From a virus: DNA of 60,909 bases. The stretch covers positions 1 to 60,909 of IMG/VR virus record IMGVR_UViG_3300031787_007938. One strand, written 5' to 3'. The position numbers and the translations under genes are program-made. The first letter of the stretch is position 1, and the number at the start of each line of letters is the position of its first letter. Below, in pieces: positions 1 through 7,907 of this stretch. The notes beneath the pieces were generated by a model that saw only the letters and a program-made list of their open reading frames with translations, did not search any database and had not been told where the DNA came from.

Positions 1-339
1 TTCTCTGCCCTCTTCTGAGATAGAATAAACTATATCTCCGTTCTCGTTCACTCCTGTAACTATGTAACCAAGATTAGATAGTTTTTCTAACATCTTATTA
101 GTAGATTCAAAAGTGGCGTCTTCCCAGACTTTTTCTAATTCACTTTCACAAAGTACGTATGTTTCTCTATTGAATTGCTCATAATCTGACCATGCGATCT
201 TGGTGGCTTCCATTAGCAATGAAAGGAATGCCTTTTCAAAATCCTTATCTATTTCTTTTTCAGGTTGTATGCCTTCGTACCCACTTTGAAATGTATTTTT
301 AAGTTCTAAGAAATATTCTAAATAGCTTGAATGTGTCAT
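1..339 (-). CDS. Partial protein with possible winged-helix C-terminal part
   Basis: The reading frame opens at 339 with MTHSSYLEYF and stays open to the window edge, so the C-terminus lies outside. The last visible residues (about 90-113: a helix, then LGYIVTGVNENGD and an SISEEGRE-like strand) resemble the wing of a winged-helix domain, where a LTEKGRE-type motif is common. This is a weak resemblance, not a family assignment. Its ATG overlaps the TGA of the upstream 52-aa gene by 4 bp, so the two are probably translationally coupled. Confidence 0.6.
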   Translation of the reverse strand, partial: MTHSSYLEYFLELKNTFQSGYEGIQPEKEIDKDFEKAFLSLLMEATKIAWSDYEQFNRETYVLCESELEKVWEDATFESTNKMLEKLSNLGYIVTGVNENGDIVYSISEEGRE

Positions 340-494
340 TGCTCCTTGTACATTTTAATTTTCGATAACTTGTTTACTTGCTCTATGAGTTTGTTTATAG
401 ATTGTTTCCACTCTGAAAGTTCTTTGCGTTTTGTGCCTTTAGGCCTTTCTTCAAAGGCTTTCTCTATTCTTTCTGTTAGATCTACTATCAACAT
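336..494 (-). CDS. Small charged hypothetical protein (52 aa)
   Basis: ATG at 494 follows AGTT, the start context used throughout this phage, and the frame ends in TGA overlapping the next ATG. The product (MLIVDLTERI...) is lysine- and glutamate-rich and likely helical. I recognise no family. The start context and the 4-bp coupling to the downstream gene support a real gene. Confidence 0.6.
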   Translation of the reverse strand: MLIVDLTERIEKAFEERPKGTKRKELSEWKQSINKLIEQVNKLSKIKMYKEQ

Positions 495-496
495 AA

Positions 497-706
497 CTAT
501 TTCTTTTTGCTTTTAGTCTCTTCGCTAACTGCATGTTCTTTTAGCATCTGATCTGTGCTGATCTTTCTTGTGCCTTTCCATTCTGATTTTGGTACAAACT
601 TCCAGTATTTTGTATCTACCTTTTCGTTTGCTTCTGCATCAGACACTCTTTTGATGTCTCCTACTTTTGCGTATTTAGTTTCTCTGATTGCTTGTATGCA
701 CTTCAT
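497..706 (-). CDS. Hypothetical protein (69 aa)
   Basis: A lysine-rich soluble protein beginning MKCIQAIRETKYAKVGD and ending in a KSKKK tail. The start at 706 has AGTT directly before ATG. The segment VGDIKRVSDAEANEKV could be a small beta-fold such as an SH3-like element, but no family is recognised. It sits between the thioredoxin gene and the 52-aa gene in one minus-strand run. Confidence 0.6.
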   Translation of the reverse strand: MKCIQAIRETKYAKVGDIKRVSDAEANEKVDTKYWKFVPKSEWKGTRKISTDQMLKEHAVSEETKSKKK

Positions 707-717
707 AACTTAATTTT

Positions 718-963
718 TTAAATGAATAATGATTTGATTTGTTGTTTGGTCGCCATGCCAGTATGTCGTGTAGCTGGCATTCCGTTTTTAAATACTATCA
801 ATGTTGGAACTGCTGTTACGCTAAACGTTTGCGTTAATGGTGATTGAGAAGCATCGATATATTCTATCTGGACGCCGAGTTCTGACGCTACTTCTTGCAC
901 TATAGGTTTAAGCGCTTTGCACGGAGCACAAGTAGCTGTGCTAAAATACATAACTTTGTTCAT
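718..963 (-). CDS. Thioredoxin-like protein
   Basis: An 81-aa minimal thioredoxin fold. It has an N-terminal strand (KVMYFSTATCAPC), the redox-active CAPC motif at about residues 12-15, and the cis-Pro loop VTAVPTLIVFKNG near residues 51-63. It is shorter than bacterial thioredoxins (about 105 aa) and closer to small phage thioredoxin/glutaredoxin-like proteins such as T4 NrdC. The likely role is to reduce phage enzymes with disulfide cycles, and the class II ribonucleotide reductase at 56-58 kb is an obvious client. That link is inferred, not shown. Confidence 0.9.
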   Translation of the reverse strand: MNKVMYFSTATCAPCKALKPIVQEVASELGVQIEYIDASQSPLTQTFSVTAVPTLIVFKNGMPATRHTGMATKQQIKSLFI

Positions 964-966
964 GTG

Positions 967-1137
967 TTAATATTTGTTTGCTAGTTTTAAAATGATTTCT
1001 TCGTCTTCTTTTGTGAGCCTATAGTAATTTGCTCCTAGTGTCCATAAAGCTTTTTCTATTTCGCTTTGGCGTATTGTCTTATCGTAGCGAGGATCTTTTT
1101 TTGGCCTCTTGATAATGTATGTCTTTTGATCTATCAT
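967..1137 (-). CDS. Small hypothetical protein (56 aa)
   Basis: A frame from ATG 1137 (preceded by CAGTT) to TAA at 967 encodes a basic N-terminus (YIIKRPKKDPRYDK) and a helical C-terminus (LTKEDEEIILKLANKY). It ends just before the thioredoxin start. No family is recognised. The start motif, the tight spacing and the absence of any other gene here support it. Confidence 0.6.
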   Translation of the reverse strand: MIDQKTYIIKRPKKDPRYDKTIRQSEIEKALWTLGANYYRLTKEDEEIILKLANKY

Positions 1138-1232
1138 AACTGTATTGATTTGATATAAATGTATTGATTAGTTTCTATCTGAGGAAATCTAAAATTTCGG
1201 TTCTAATATATTAATATGTTTTAGTTAGTATG

Positions 1233-1865
1233 TCAAGTATTTTTATCACTTGATATATTTTTAATATCGTAATAAAATGAATCCGTATCTTCAGACACCC
1301 ATCTATCGGCTACAGATTCGACTGCTAAAAGTTCGGTGTCTACCTTTATGTCTTTAGGATTGACTGGAAACTCTTTGGTTATCCAATTGCTATCTTTCCA
1401 AAATATTCTGTTGTTTGGCATACATAACAAATATCCATCATCAGCAACTAGTATGTGTCCGCATTTATAATCAGTCGGCTCGTCTGAGTATGGATTGTTC
1501 TGCCAATCTACAGTAAACATGTAAGTTGCCCATGCAAAAGACTTGTCTCTTAGCATAACCTTACATTTCTTTTCTTTTAAAAAGCCGTACGTCTGTACAG
1601 TTACATCGTTATCAAAACAATCCCAAAGCTGTTTGAAATAGTATGGAAGATCTTTTGTAGGTTCTTTTAAATAGATTTCTGATATTGGCACTCTAGATCT
1701 TAGCATTCCATAATCTGTCATGATATGAAATGTGAGTATCTTTCCCATTACAGATTGTATTCCAAATGCGTAAGCATTATGGTACTTAGTAGAGTCTTTT
1801 GGATTCTTAGTAAAATAAGACTCCTTTATAAGACACTTAAAGTGTGGTATATTTTCGTTCAGCAT
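1233..1865 (-). CDS. Hypothetical protein (210 aa)
   Basis: A soluble protein with no membrane segment, rich in aromatic residues. It starts MLNENIPHFKC only a few bases after the 1872-2201 gene. Motifs such as HILVADDGYLLCMPNNRIFW suggest a beta-rich fold. No family is recognised. It shares a close-packed unit with the proteins at 1872-4020, whose N-termini resemble one another, so a common role (perhaps virion-associated) is possible but unproven. Confidence 0.6.
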   Translation of the reverse strand: MLNENIPHFKCLIKESYFTKNPKDSTKYHNAYAFGIQSVMGKILTFHIMTDYGMLRSRVPISEIYLKEPTKDLPYYFKQLWDCFDNDVTVQTYGFLKEKKCKVMLRDKSFAWATYMFTVDWQNNPYSDEPTDYKCGHILVADDGYLLCMPNNRIFWKDSNWITKEFPVNPKDIKVDTELLAVESVADRWVSEDTDSFYYDIKNISSDKNT

Positions 1866-1871
1866 TACGGC

Positions 1872-2201
1872 TTACTTCTTGGCTTTGATAATGAGTTCGC
1901 CTATCACCTCTAACCTACCTACCTCTCTTTGAAACTCTGTTTGAGTCATATTGAGTGATATGCTTTTTAGTGTTTTTTCGAACTCTTTCTTGCCTTCTTC
2001 TATGTCAAATTTACCCTGATTAGCTTTATTATAATAGGGTAGCTTAACTATGAAGTGATTGTAGGTAAGCATAGAAAATCCGCCTTTCTCTTTTGCAGAA
2101 GTGGCTATCTTTTCTGCTCCATCATGTCTGATCTCAGCGAATTCTTCCAATTTAGGATCACTCACTATTTCTTCGTTCAGTATGTCTTTTAGTTTTATCA
2201 T
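1872..2201 (-). CDS. Hypothetical protein with N-terminal LKDILNE motif (109 aa)
   Basis: Starts MIKLKDILNEEIVSD, a short amphipathic N-terminal peptide. A similar one (MIKLTEIVKEISFG) begins the 341-aa protein at 2995-4020. In large phages such N-terminal peptides often mark virion or prohead-associated proteins; I infer that by analogy only. The remainder is helical and charged. The ATG overlaps the stop of the upstream gene. Confidence 0.6.
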   Translation of the reverse strand: MIKLKDILNEEIVSDPKLEEFAEIRHDGAEKIATSAKEKGGFSMLTYNHFIVKLPYYNKANQGKFDIEEGKKEFEKTLKSISLNMTQTEFQREVGRLEVIGELIIKAKK

Positions 2202-2995
2202 TATATTTTTTGTATTTTTTTATAATTCATAATTGCAGTTGGATATACTATTATCTCGTTCCACAAATAGGTTTTATTTTTATTGCAAGTTTTCCAATTC
2301 TTACATAAATTAGATGTGTGACCAGGTAAAGTGAATCTAAACATGTTAGCTGCTTTGCGGCCCATATCCGTAGAAAAGGATTTGGTATCTGATTCAAACG
2401 CAGCTATCAATTTGCCCTTTATTTTTATCAAGTAATTACTTTCAGGTCTAAAGAACTCTTTAGATTGCACAGTGAACGTTGATAGTGGAATAGGCGTTCC
2501 GTTCTGCATAGATTGGACTATATTCTCTAATCCTTCTGCAGATGTCCAGTGATATGATATTGTTTCTATATCAGTGCTTCCGTACACAGATTTAGTGAAT
2601 CTCTCATCGAGCAATACATACGGTTCTATATTTCCTCTAGAATAGAAATAAGCGAATCTCGCTCTGTTTACATCGAAAGCATACTCGGAAAAATGATGAT
2701 ACATTTCCCATACTCGATAGTTAACAAAGTCTTCTATAAAATCCAGTACCATTTTTTGAGACAACTTTGGAAACTGCAGAGGTTCTACGTAGTATTGGTA
2801 ACCAAAATAAGTATTAATTAGAGATACCAACCTCGGATTATCAGACAATATTCCGCCTCGTGTATCAAATCCCTGAGATTGCAAATCTATAAACTCTCTA
2901 GATATTATTTGCCACTCTTTTATAGTATGGAAACTGGATTCTGGTTTAAAGAAACCTCTGACTTTATAATTGCTAGTTTCTTCTGTTGCTATCAT
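2201..2995 (-). CDS. Hypothetical protein, possible ADP-ribosyltransferase-like fold
   Basis: 264 aa with no signal or membrane segment. Residues about 145-255 contain, in order, a His in SYHWTSAEGLENI, a PLSTFTVQSKEF segment, a strand LIKIKGKLIAAF and a late WNEIIVYP segment. This order (aromatic/His, then S-T-x-T, then a Glu on a C-terminal strand) recalls ADP-ribosyltransferases, which large phages use to modify host proteins. The match is by eye and weak; the protein may be something else. It overlaps the start of the next gene by one base and abuts the GNAT-like gene. Confidence 0.4.
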   Translation of the reverse strand: MIATEETSNYKVRGFFKPESSFHTIKEWQIISREFIDLQSQGFDTRGGILSDNPRLVSLINTYFGYQYYVEPLQFPKLSQKMVLDFIEDFVNYRVWEMYHHFSEYAFDVNRARFAYFYSRGNIEPYVLLDERFTKSVYGSTDIETISYHWTSAEGLENIVQSMQNGTPIPLSTFTVQSKEFFRPESNYLIKIKGKLIAAFESDTKSFSTDMGRKAANMFRFTLPGHTSNLCKNWKTCNKNKTYLWNEIIVYPTAIMNYKKIQKI

Positions 2996-4020
2996 TATAG
3001 TGGTGTTACTGATAATCCGTTAGGTAATTCTTTTACTATTAATACAGCATCTTCAAATGCAAAAATTAAAGTTCTATATTTTGTCTTTTTAGTACCAATT
3101 ATATCTCTTATGGTATATTTAAGAGGAGAATTTAATAGAGCTTTTATTGTATCAAAATTATTTATATAGTCTATGAATCTAGATTCATCAGAATTAGATG
3201 ATCTTTGATTAGTCGCATCTAATTTATCATTTACTCTTCCGTGCATTTTGACAATTCCGTATTCTCCTGCTATAAATGATAAACCTTTAACATTATACAT
3301 GATCTTTCTCACCATTGGTGGAGGAGTTTCCATAGCAACAAATCCGTCCACCCCGTACATATCGAAAACAGGTTTATTTTTTTTAGTCATGTCTTCTCTA
3401 TTCATCGGTATCATTATGTCGTTTATGATGATGCCAAAATAGGAAGCGATCGAAGGCATATAATTCATCCACATTCCTGCAGATCCTTCGAATAACATAC
3501 TATCGCTGCCTAAAGCTCGTCCCTTACTTTTAACATGTTCATAAACCATAGTATACAACAATTTGCCTACGCCAGTTCCTCTCATTTCAAGAGCTATATT
3601 AGACCAATGTATGGTTTCTACTTCTACTCCAAATCCCTTTTTTAAATTATAAAAATCACCAGTATTCAATTCTGTTTTTATTATACCAATAAAATATTCT
3701 CCAGTTACTTTAGCATTTGGATTAGTTATATAGTATATAATATCATCAGAATACCTGGTTTCTTTTGTTTTTAATAATCTAAAACCACCATTAGATTCTC
3801 CAATTACTTCAAACTTTTTCTTTATTAATTTTTGAAATGTTGGATCTGTTACTGGAATTTTTAATTCATCATAGTCGTCATTATCATCACGATACCTTCC
3901 TAATTCGTGATCTATGCCGTTCATGTACATTGCATCTGATGATATGTCTTCTGCGTTATTAGAAGATGCTTGACCTGTGCCAAAAGATATTTCTTTTACT
4001 ATCTCTGTTAATTTAATCAT
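2995..4020 (-). CDS. GNAT-like N-acetyltransferase domain protein (341 aa)
   Basis: The N-terminal peptide MIKLTEIVKEISFG is followed by a central domain (about residues 105-215) with ALEMRGTGVGKLLYTMVYEHV. This matches the acetyl-CoA binding motif A of GNAT enzymes (R/Q-x-x-G-x-G/A followed by a helix). The remaining residues, including a C-terminal beta-rich part, are unassigned. The substrate is unknown; phage GNAT proteins may modify host proteins, tRNA, DNA bases or aminoglycosides. It heads a set of overlapping genes down to 1872. Confidence 0.55.
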   Translation of the reverse strand: MIKLTEIVKEISFGTGQASSNNAEDISSDAMYMNGIDHELGRYRDDNDDYDELKIPVTDPTFQKLIKKKFEVIGESNGGFRLLKTKETRYSDDIIYYITNPNAKVTGEYFIGIIKTELNTGDFYNLKKGFGVEVETIHWSNIALEMRGTGVGKLLYTMVYEHVKSKGRALGSDSMLFEGSAGMWMNYMPSIASYFGIIINDIMIPMNREDMTKKNKPVFDMYGVDGFVAMETPPPMVRKIMYNVKGLSFIAGEYGIVKMHGRVNDKLDATNQRSSNSDESRFIDYINNFDTIKALLNSPLKYTIRDIIGTKKTKYRTLIFAFEDAVLIVKELPNGLSVTPL

Positions 4021-4040
4021 GGTATAAATAAATATTTAGA

Positions 4041-4172
4041 CTATTCAAAAATAGTTATAGATCCATCTTTATTTAGTTTCAATCTTGATCTGTGGTATTT
4101 GTGAGGTTTTCCTGCTTCTCTTTTTACAACGTGAATTATTTGTTTGTCTTGTTTCTTTTTATTCTGTTTCAT
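4041..4172 (-). CDS. Small basic hypothetical protein (43 aa)
   Basis: ATG at 4172 lies inside the 3' end of the 86-aa gene and the frame stops at 4041. The product starts MKQNKKKQDKQIIHVV and is strongly basic, ending NKDGSITIFE. It could be a small nucleic-acid-binding protein, but nothing specific can be said. It fills the otherwise empty space upstream of the 341-aa gene. Confidence 0.5.
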   Translation of the reverse strand: MKQNKKKQDKQIIHVVKREAGKPHKYHRSRLKLNKDGSITIFE

Positions 4173-4419
4173 GTAGTAGTTTTTCAAATTCTTCTTTACA
4201 ATCTGGACTCATCTCTGCTTCCGCTCTATCTATTATGAGTTCGAATCTTTGTTGATTTATACGCAATACGAATTGCTCTGACTTTATGGAATCGTATTTA
4301 AGAGTTAATTCTTTATTGACAGATTCTAAAGTTTTTATTTTTGTTTTCTGATTGTACATTATATAAAATAACATGAATACGCAACACAGTTTCAGAATGA
4401 CATTAATGTATTTTCTCAT
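4159..4419 (-). CDS. Single-pass membrane protein with coiled coil (86 aa)
   Basis: Residues about 5-22 (INVILKLCCVFMLFYIMY) form one hydrophobic segment near the N-terminus, followed by a charged, coiled-coil-like tail. The architecture (N-in, C-out, short) is like that of i-spanin subunits or small inner-membrane phage peptides. It is not near the endolysin, so a lysis role is only a possibility. Confidence 0.6.
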   Translation of the reverse strand: MRKYINVILKLCCVFMLFYIMYNQKTKIKTLESVNKELTLKYDSIKSEQFVLRINQQRFELIIDRAEAEMSPDCKEEFEKLLHETE

Positions 4420-4431
4420 TGTTTATTGTTT

Positions 4432-4554
4432 TTAGTTTAAAAAATCTTCTCCTTTATAATCGGGATGCTCGTTATGCATTTTATCTATACCTCTTGCCCA
4501 AAGAATGGACACAACTAACACAATAGTGAACTCTAATAAGTATACTTTCCACAT
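4432..4554 (-). CDS. Tiny single-pass membrane peptide (40 aa)
   Basis: A frame from ATG 4554 to TAA 4432. The first ~20 residues (VYLLEFTIVLVVSILW) form a membrane segment followed by a short charged tail. It occupies the gap between the 86-aa membrane protein and the phosphoesterase. Several such tiny membrane peptides occur in the first 11 kb. Function unknown. Confidence 0.5.
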   Translation of the reverse strand: MWKVYLLEFTIVLVVSILWARGIDKMHNEHPDYKGEDFLN

Positions 4555-4567
4555 AATTTTAAATTTA

Positions 4568-5320
4568 TTATTTTATTGTTGCAAATTTTATTTCTTTCAG
4601 TTCCTCTTCTATAATCATATATTCTCCGCTAGTTCCAAGCGTATCTATAAAATAGTATCTGCCTCCTGTTGCTCCGCCTTTTTTATCTATCTGAGGTTGT
4701 TCTGTATGGCCTACTACTTGAATAACCTCTTTACGTAGTGTGTCTCTGTTCGCTCTCTTTAAGGCTCGAGGTCTGATCCATATAGGCGACTGATCTTCGC
4801 TGTCTCCGTAAGGATCGAGATACGACATCTTGTTTATTAGCGCAAATTCTCCGAACTCAAATGACCTAGGTTTGTATTTGAATAGTTCGTTTAATTGTTC
4901 TACTATAGTTTCAGTTTTCCATCCGTCTTTACCAAATACCTGATCCATGTAAACGCTGCTGACTCCAGCATGCGTGAACAATATATCGTCTATTCTATGT
5001 GCAATTTGCAGATGCTTTCTATTTTCTCCAAGCACATAACTTATAGATGGAGCCAACAAGTGTTGGTATCCACTTGTGCCAGTATCTCCAATTTCTGGAA
5101 AATAGTGGTGATCGTGGTTGCCTATCAACATAACCACTTCACACACTCCGCTCTCTTTGAATTTGACGATGTCTTGGAAGTTGTTTAGCTGATCTGCTCC
5201 TTTTATATCGAACGAATCGAAGTAGTCTCCTATGAATACAATTTTATCAGGCTTCTCCAATTCGTATATCAGTTTCCATACTGATCTACCGTGTATATCG
5301 CCTATTACTATCGTCTTCAT
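4568..5320 (-). CDS. Calcineurin-like phosphoesterase (Ser/Thr phosphatase type)
   Basis: About 250 aa with the full metallophosphoesterase motif series: GDIHGR near the N-terminus, GDYFDSF, GNHDHH, then FTHAG and VGHTEQ near the C-terminus. These supply the two-metal site. The family includes lambda phosphatase and Ap4A hydrolases, and the spacing fits the protein-phosphatase-like branch. An in-frame ATG exists at 5341, but 5320 is preferred because it carries the AGTT-ATG context and puts MKTIVIGDIHGR at the N-terminus, as usual for the family. The likely role is to dephosphorylate host proteins or signalling nucleotides; substrate unknown. Confidence 0.9.
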   Translation of the reverse strand: MKTIVIGDIHGRSVWKLIYELEKPDKIVFIGDYFDSFDIKGADQLNNFQDIVKFKESGVCEVVMLIGNHDHHYFPEIGDTGTSGYQHLLAPSISYVLGENRKHLQIAHRIDDILFTHAGVSSVYMDQVFGKDGWKTETIVEQLNELFKYKPRSFEFGEFALINKMSYLDPYGDSEDQSPIWIRPRALKRANRDTLRKEVIQVVGHTEQPQIDKKGGATGGRYYFIDTLGTSGEYMIIEEELKEIKFATIK

Positions 5321-5324
5321 AACT

Positions 5325-5411
5325 CTATTTTTTATTTTCACTCAATTTATCAAATATAAAAAGCACCAATACGCCAACTACTATTGATATAATTGGAGTT
5401 AATATATCCAT
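5325..5411 (-). CDS. Tiny membrane peptide (28 aa)
   Basis: ATG at 5411 to TAG at 5325. The sequence is essentially one hydrophobic helix (ISIVVGVLVLFIF) with a short charged tail. Its ATG overlaps the stop of the 124-aa gene and its end reaches the start of the phosphoesterase, so it is packed like a real gene. Function unknown. Confidence 0.4.
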   Translation of the reverse strand: MDILTPIISIVVGVLVLFIFDKLSENKK

Positions 5412-5785
5412 TAATCCCACCATTGTGAAATATTTTCTTTTACTTTATTAAATAGTTCTTCTCGTATTTCGTCTTGCTTTTTTGCCGCATCGTTAAACTG
5501 TTCATCAGTCCAATTTTTATCTACCAACCCTGCGATTGCTAAATCAATGTAATACTCGTTTTGAACTTTATCAATCATATCGACACACTCAAGCATCTCT
5601 TTTGCTTTCTCATGAGCTGTTAGTGTTATGCCGTGTTTTGCCATGTATTCTGCTTGAAACTTTAACTTAGTCTTTAGTATTTCATATATGAACCACTGGT
5701 CCCAATCTCTGTCTTTATAAATAGTCTTACGCCACTTCCATAGATTCTTTATTCCAGCGATTATATTTTTAATTTTATGCTTCAT
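5411..5785 (-). CDS. Hypothetical protein (124 aa)
   Basis: A mostly helical protein with a tryptophan-rich basic N-terminus (IKNLWKWRKTIYKDRDWDQWF) and a C-terminal QWW. I recognise it only as the general type of conserved phage hypothetical protein; no function. It starts 4 bp after the 212-aa gene. Confidence 0.6.
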   Translation of the reverse strand: MKHKIKNIIAGIKNLWKWRKTIYKDRDWDQWFIYEILKTKLKFQAEYMAKHGITLTAHEKAKEMLECVDMIDKVQNEYYIDLAIAGLVDKNWTDEQFNDAAKKQDEIREELFNKVKENISQWWD

Positions 5786-5789
5786 TATT

Positions 5790-6428
5790 TTATATATTTT
5801 GTTTATTTACATTTTCTAATCTATCCAATTCTTGTTTTAATGAATCTGTATCATATCCACTATCGTATTTTGTGAATGGATCTAACTCTTTAATCTGTTC
5901 GGCTAGAGATTCTCTACGTCCTTTATTAAAGAACTTATACTCAATAGCATCTGAGAGATCTTGCATCTGATCTGTACCATAGACTGATATTCTTAAGTCG
6001 TAATCGTCCCACTTGGTTTTATAGTCAGTGAGCTGGATGCCTTTAGTTAAACGTCTCTCTAGATTATGTAGCGTTCTATTTCTAACCCTAACGATTGAAT
6101 TATCACTACCAAATAGATGTAGGAAACGTAATACCCATCTTGGACAATATTTAGGTTTAGCTTTATAGTCCATGAATATCACTAAAGGTTCCATCGCTTT
6201 AAATATGTCGCCTTCTGCATTCCAAGGTACTGAGCCTAAATACTTATACTTCTCATAGAAATTCTTAGGAAAGAATACTGCGCGTAGATCGTCTAGCGTA
6301 ATATCTCTAGTGTGTATGATTCCCTTGCTTCTTCCTTTCCAGAATAGAAGACTTTGTAAGAAGCTAGTTGTTTTCTCTTTGAATGATCTGTTGTCTTTTA
6401 AATAGAATTTGCTTGTTTCTTTTTTCAT
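5790..6428 (-). CDS. Hypothetical protein (212 aa)
   Basis: The frame extends upstream to 6494, but 6428 is chosen because ATG there follows AAAGTT and the product then begins MKKETSKFYLKDN. The protein is charged and lacks membrane segments or recognised motifs. It overlaps nothing once the later start is used and lies just downstream of a membrane protein gene. Confidence 0.6.
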   Translation of the reverse strand: MKKETSKFYLKDNRSFKEKTTSFLQSLLFWKGRSKGIIHTRDITLDDLRAVFFPKNFYEKYKYLGSVPWNAEGDIFKAMEPLVIFMDYKAKPKYCPRWVLRFLHLFGSDNSIVRVRNRTLHNLERRLTKGIQLTDYKTKWDDYDLRISVYGTDQMQDLSDAIEYKFFNKGRRESLAEQIKELDPFTKYDSGYDTDSLKQELDRLENVNKQNI

Positions 6429-6442
6429 AACTTTTTGTTTTA

Positions 6443-6781
6443 TTATTTCCACAATATTTGTATTGCAATTATGCACAGTCCTAAAAATATGCATACAATT
6501 GTTTTTAGTGTGAATGGCTCTTTGAACAATATCGAAGCCATAACAGAGAATACTATAACCCCTAATCCGAATCCTATCAATCTACTTGGCCAAATCTGGC
6601 CGTTATACGCTAATATAAAATTCTTTACAGACTGCATAAACATATACGATATCGGTAAACCCATCAATACAAGAAACCATGTATTGTTTTTAAGAATCTG
6701 ATATTTTATCTGACCTTGTAGTTGGAGAAATGTGACTATTTGTGCAACCAATCCCCACAAAATTCCGTATATTAGATTCAT
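6443..6781 (-). CDS. Four-helix integral membrane protein (112 aa), possibly DMT/SMR-like
   Basis: Four hydrophobic segments fit 112 residues. The C-terminal pattern (SILFKEPFTLKTIVCIFLGLCIIAI) is like the last helices of small multidrug-resistance/drug-metabolite transporters, where an E-x-x-x-x-K-x-x-G-type turn precedes the final helix. This is a resemblance only. It is preceded by the terminator at 6798-6820 and so starts a new unit or depends on read-through. Confidence 0.5.
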   Translation of the reverse strand: MNLIYGILWGLVAQIVTFLQLQGQIKYQILKNNTWFLVLMGLPISYMFMQSVKNFILAYNGQIWPSRLIGFGLGVIVFSVMASILFKEPFTLKTIVCIFLGLCIIAIQILWK

Positions 6782-6797
6782 GATAAAGTAAATTTAT

Positions 6798-6820
6798 AAA
6801 AAAACCCTCTAAAAGAGGGC
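6798..6820 (-). terminator. Rho-independent terminator
   Basis: On the minus strand a 6-bp stem CCCTCT/AGAGGG with a 3-nt loop is followed by a run of seven T. It lies directly downstream of the small gene ending at 6845, so it ends the unit that begins near 9.2 kb. Confidence 0.85.
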
Positions 6821-6844
6821 TTTATTTTATTAGTGTATAGCTTT

Positions 6845-7024
6845 TTATTTGGAAGACAGCGTAAGTCCACTCGACATGTTTCCTCCTTCCTTTTTGATCT
6901 TCGGTGATTTGGCTTTTTTTACTAGAGTCTTGATCTCTTTCTGTATTTCTTTTATACTCTCAACGTATTCTTTAAGTTTAGTCTGTTCGTCAGGAGATAA
7001 GTTCTCAAAATTGTATTTAGCCAT
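6845..7024 (-). CDS. Small lysine-rich hypothetical protein (59 aa)
   Basis: ATG at 7024 to TAA at 6845. The product starts MAKYNFENLSPDEQTKLKEY, a helical segment with a coiled-coil pattern, followed by a basic linker and a short GGNMSSG tail. It is the last gene before the terminator. An AATATTTATT motif (7037-7046 on the + strand as its complement) precedes the start. Confidence 0.6.
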   Translation of the reverse strand: MAKYNFENLSPDEQTKLKEYVESIKEIQKEIKTLVKKAKSPKIKKEGGNMSSGLTLSSK

Positions 7025-7048
7025 TGTTTTGTTTTTAATAAATATTAG

Positions 7049-7255
7049 TTAGTGTCCGTAAACGTTACTCATTTCTACTAATTGACGACCAATTTCTGGA
7101 TCTTTAATGATTTGTATTGCGTCTGCTGTTTTGCCATCAGTCACAACGAATCCTGTATATCTCTCAGCGGTTGAGTGTTTAACACATGTTGTTTTATATC
7201 CCATTTTTACTCGAAGCGGGTGTATTTCTTCTTGACATACTTTACAATTAGCCAT
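7049..7255 (-). CDS. Small zinc-finger-like protein (68 aa)
   Basis: Begins MANCKVCQEEIHP. The C-x2-C pair at residues 4 and 7 and a later TTCVKHS segment (C and H) form a C-x2-C...C-x2-H pattern suggestive of a zinc site, reminiscent of DksA/TraR-type fingers. The rest is a short helical region. The start follows AAAGTT. Role unknown; small zinc proteins of phages often modulate host RNA polymerase. Confidence 0.55.
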   Translation of the reverse strand: MANCKVCQEEIHPLRVKMGYKTTCVKHSTAERYTGFVVTDGKTADAIQIIKDPEIGRQLVEMSNVYGH

Positions 7256-7294
7256 AACTTTAATTTTTTAATTTACAATTTTTGAATAATTTGT

Positions 7295-7519
7295 TTAACA
7301 GTTTGCGAATCTCGCTTGAAGATCTTCCCAATATCCTCGCTCATTTCCATATCGATTGACTACTTCGACCAATTCAGGAAAGCCTTGAGCTATCTTATTT
7401 CTATTATTGTCGTCAGCAGCGAAGATAGCTTCGATTAGTTTTGTTTTGAATCCTCCAGCATTGCCTCTTTTGTAGTAGCAAAATTCTAATTCTTCTCGTG
7501 TGATTGTTTCTGTGTGCAT
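7295..7519 (-). CDS. Hypothetical protein (74 aa)
   Basis: A small acidic helical protein (MHTETITREELEFCYYKRGN...). The segment GNAGGFKTKLIEAIFAADDNNRNKI is a common style in phage small proteins that I cannot name. Part of a run of five similar-sized early-type genes. Confidence 0.6.
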   Translation of the reverse strand: MHTETITREELEFCYYKRGNAGGFKTKLIEAIFAADDNNRNKIAQGFPELVEVVNRYGNERGYWEDLQARFANC

Positions 7520-7526
7520 AAGTGTA

Positions 7527-7886
7527 TTAATTAAATTGATAAGATTGTTTTAAAGACCAATTGTATGCTTCGTGAATATCCATGAATGTGACTCTACTGG
7601 ACAATTCAATAAGGCTCATGCTAACGTCTGCGCTTTCTCCTTCGTCATCGCATCCCAAAATTAAACCATTTCCTGCGATTGGTTGCGGATAACTATCGAG
7701 TAAGAAAAAATGCTGTGGATCTTTAAGCAAACCTTCGTCGTCGCAGTACAGCGTGTCGTTGTTTTGCATGATGTGAGGTGCTGAGAACACTTCGCAACCT
7801 ATGGCTTTAGAAATTTCTGTGTAGTCTTCACCGATTTCAATTTTAGTAACCATTTGATTTTTTGAGTCGATCAATAATGCTTTCAT
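7527..7886 (-). CDS. Hypothetical protein (119 aa), DUF3846-like style
   Basis: Begins MKALLIDSKNQMVTKIEIG and contains ISKAIGCEVFSAPHI, DTLYCDDEGLL and a PIAGNGLILGCDDEGE segment. This layout (regulatory-like IxxxIGC, then DEG, then P-x-x-GNG-x-x-G) matches the DUF3846 pattern of phage and plasmid proteins. Function of that family is unknown. The start has AGTT-ATG. Confidence 0.6.
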   Translation of the reverse strand: MKALLIDSKNQMVTKIEIGEDYTEISKAIGCEVFSAPHIMQNNDTLYCDDEGLLKDPQHFFLLDSYPQPIAGNGLILGCDDEGESADVSMSLIELSSRVTFMDIHEAYNWSLKQSYQFN

Positions 7887-7907
7887 AACTTTTGTTTTTT
7901 TATTTGA

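Noticed and set aside
1725-1913. Plus-strand open frames throughout, such as 1725-1913 or 2879-3169
   Set aside because: All lie opposite well-supported minus-strand genes, have no start context and show no recognisable protein features.
5321-5341. Earlier start for the phosphoesterase at 5341
   Set aside because: It adds seven residues before MKTIVIGDIHGR, lacks the AGTT context and overlaps the 28-aa peptide.
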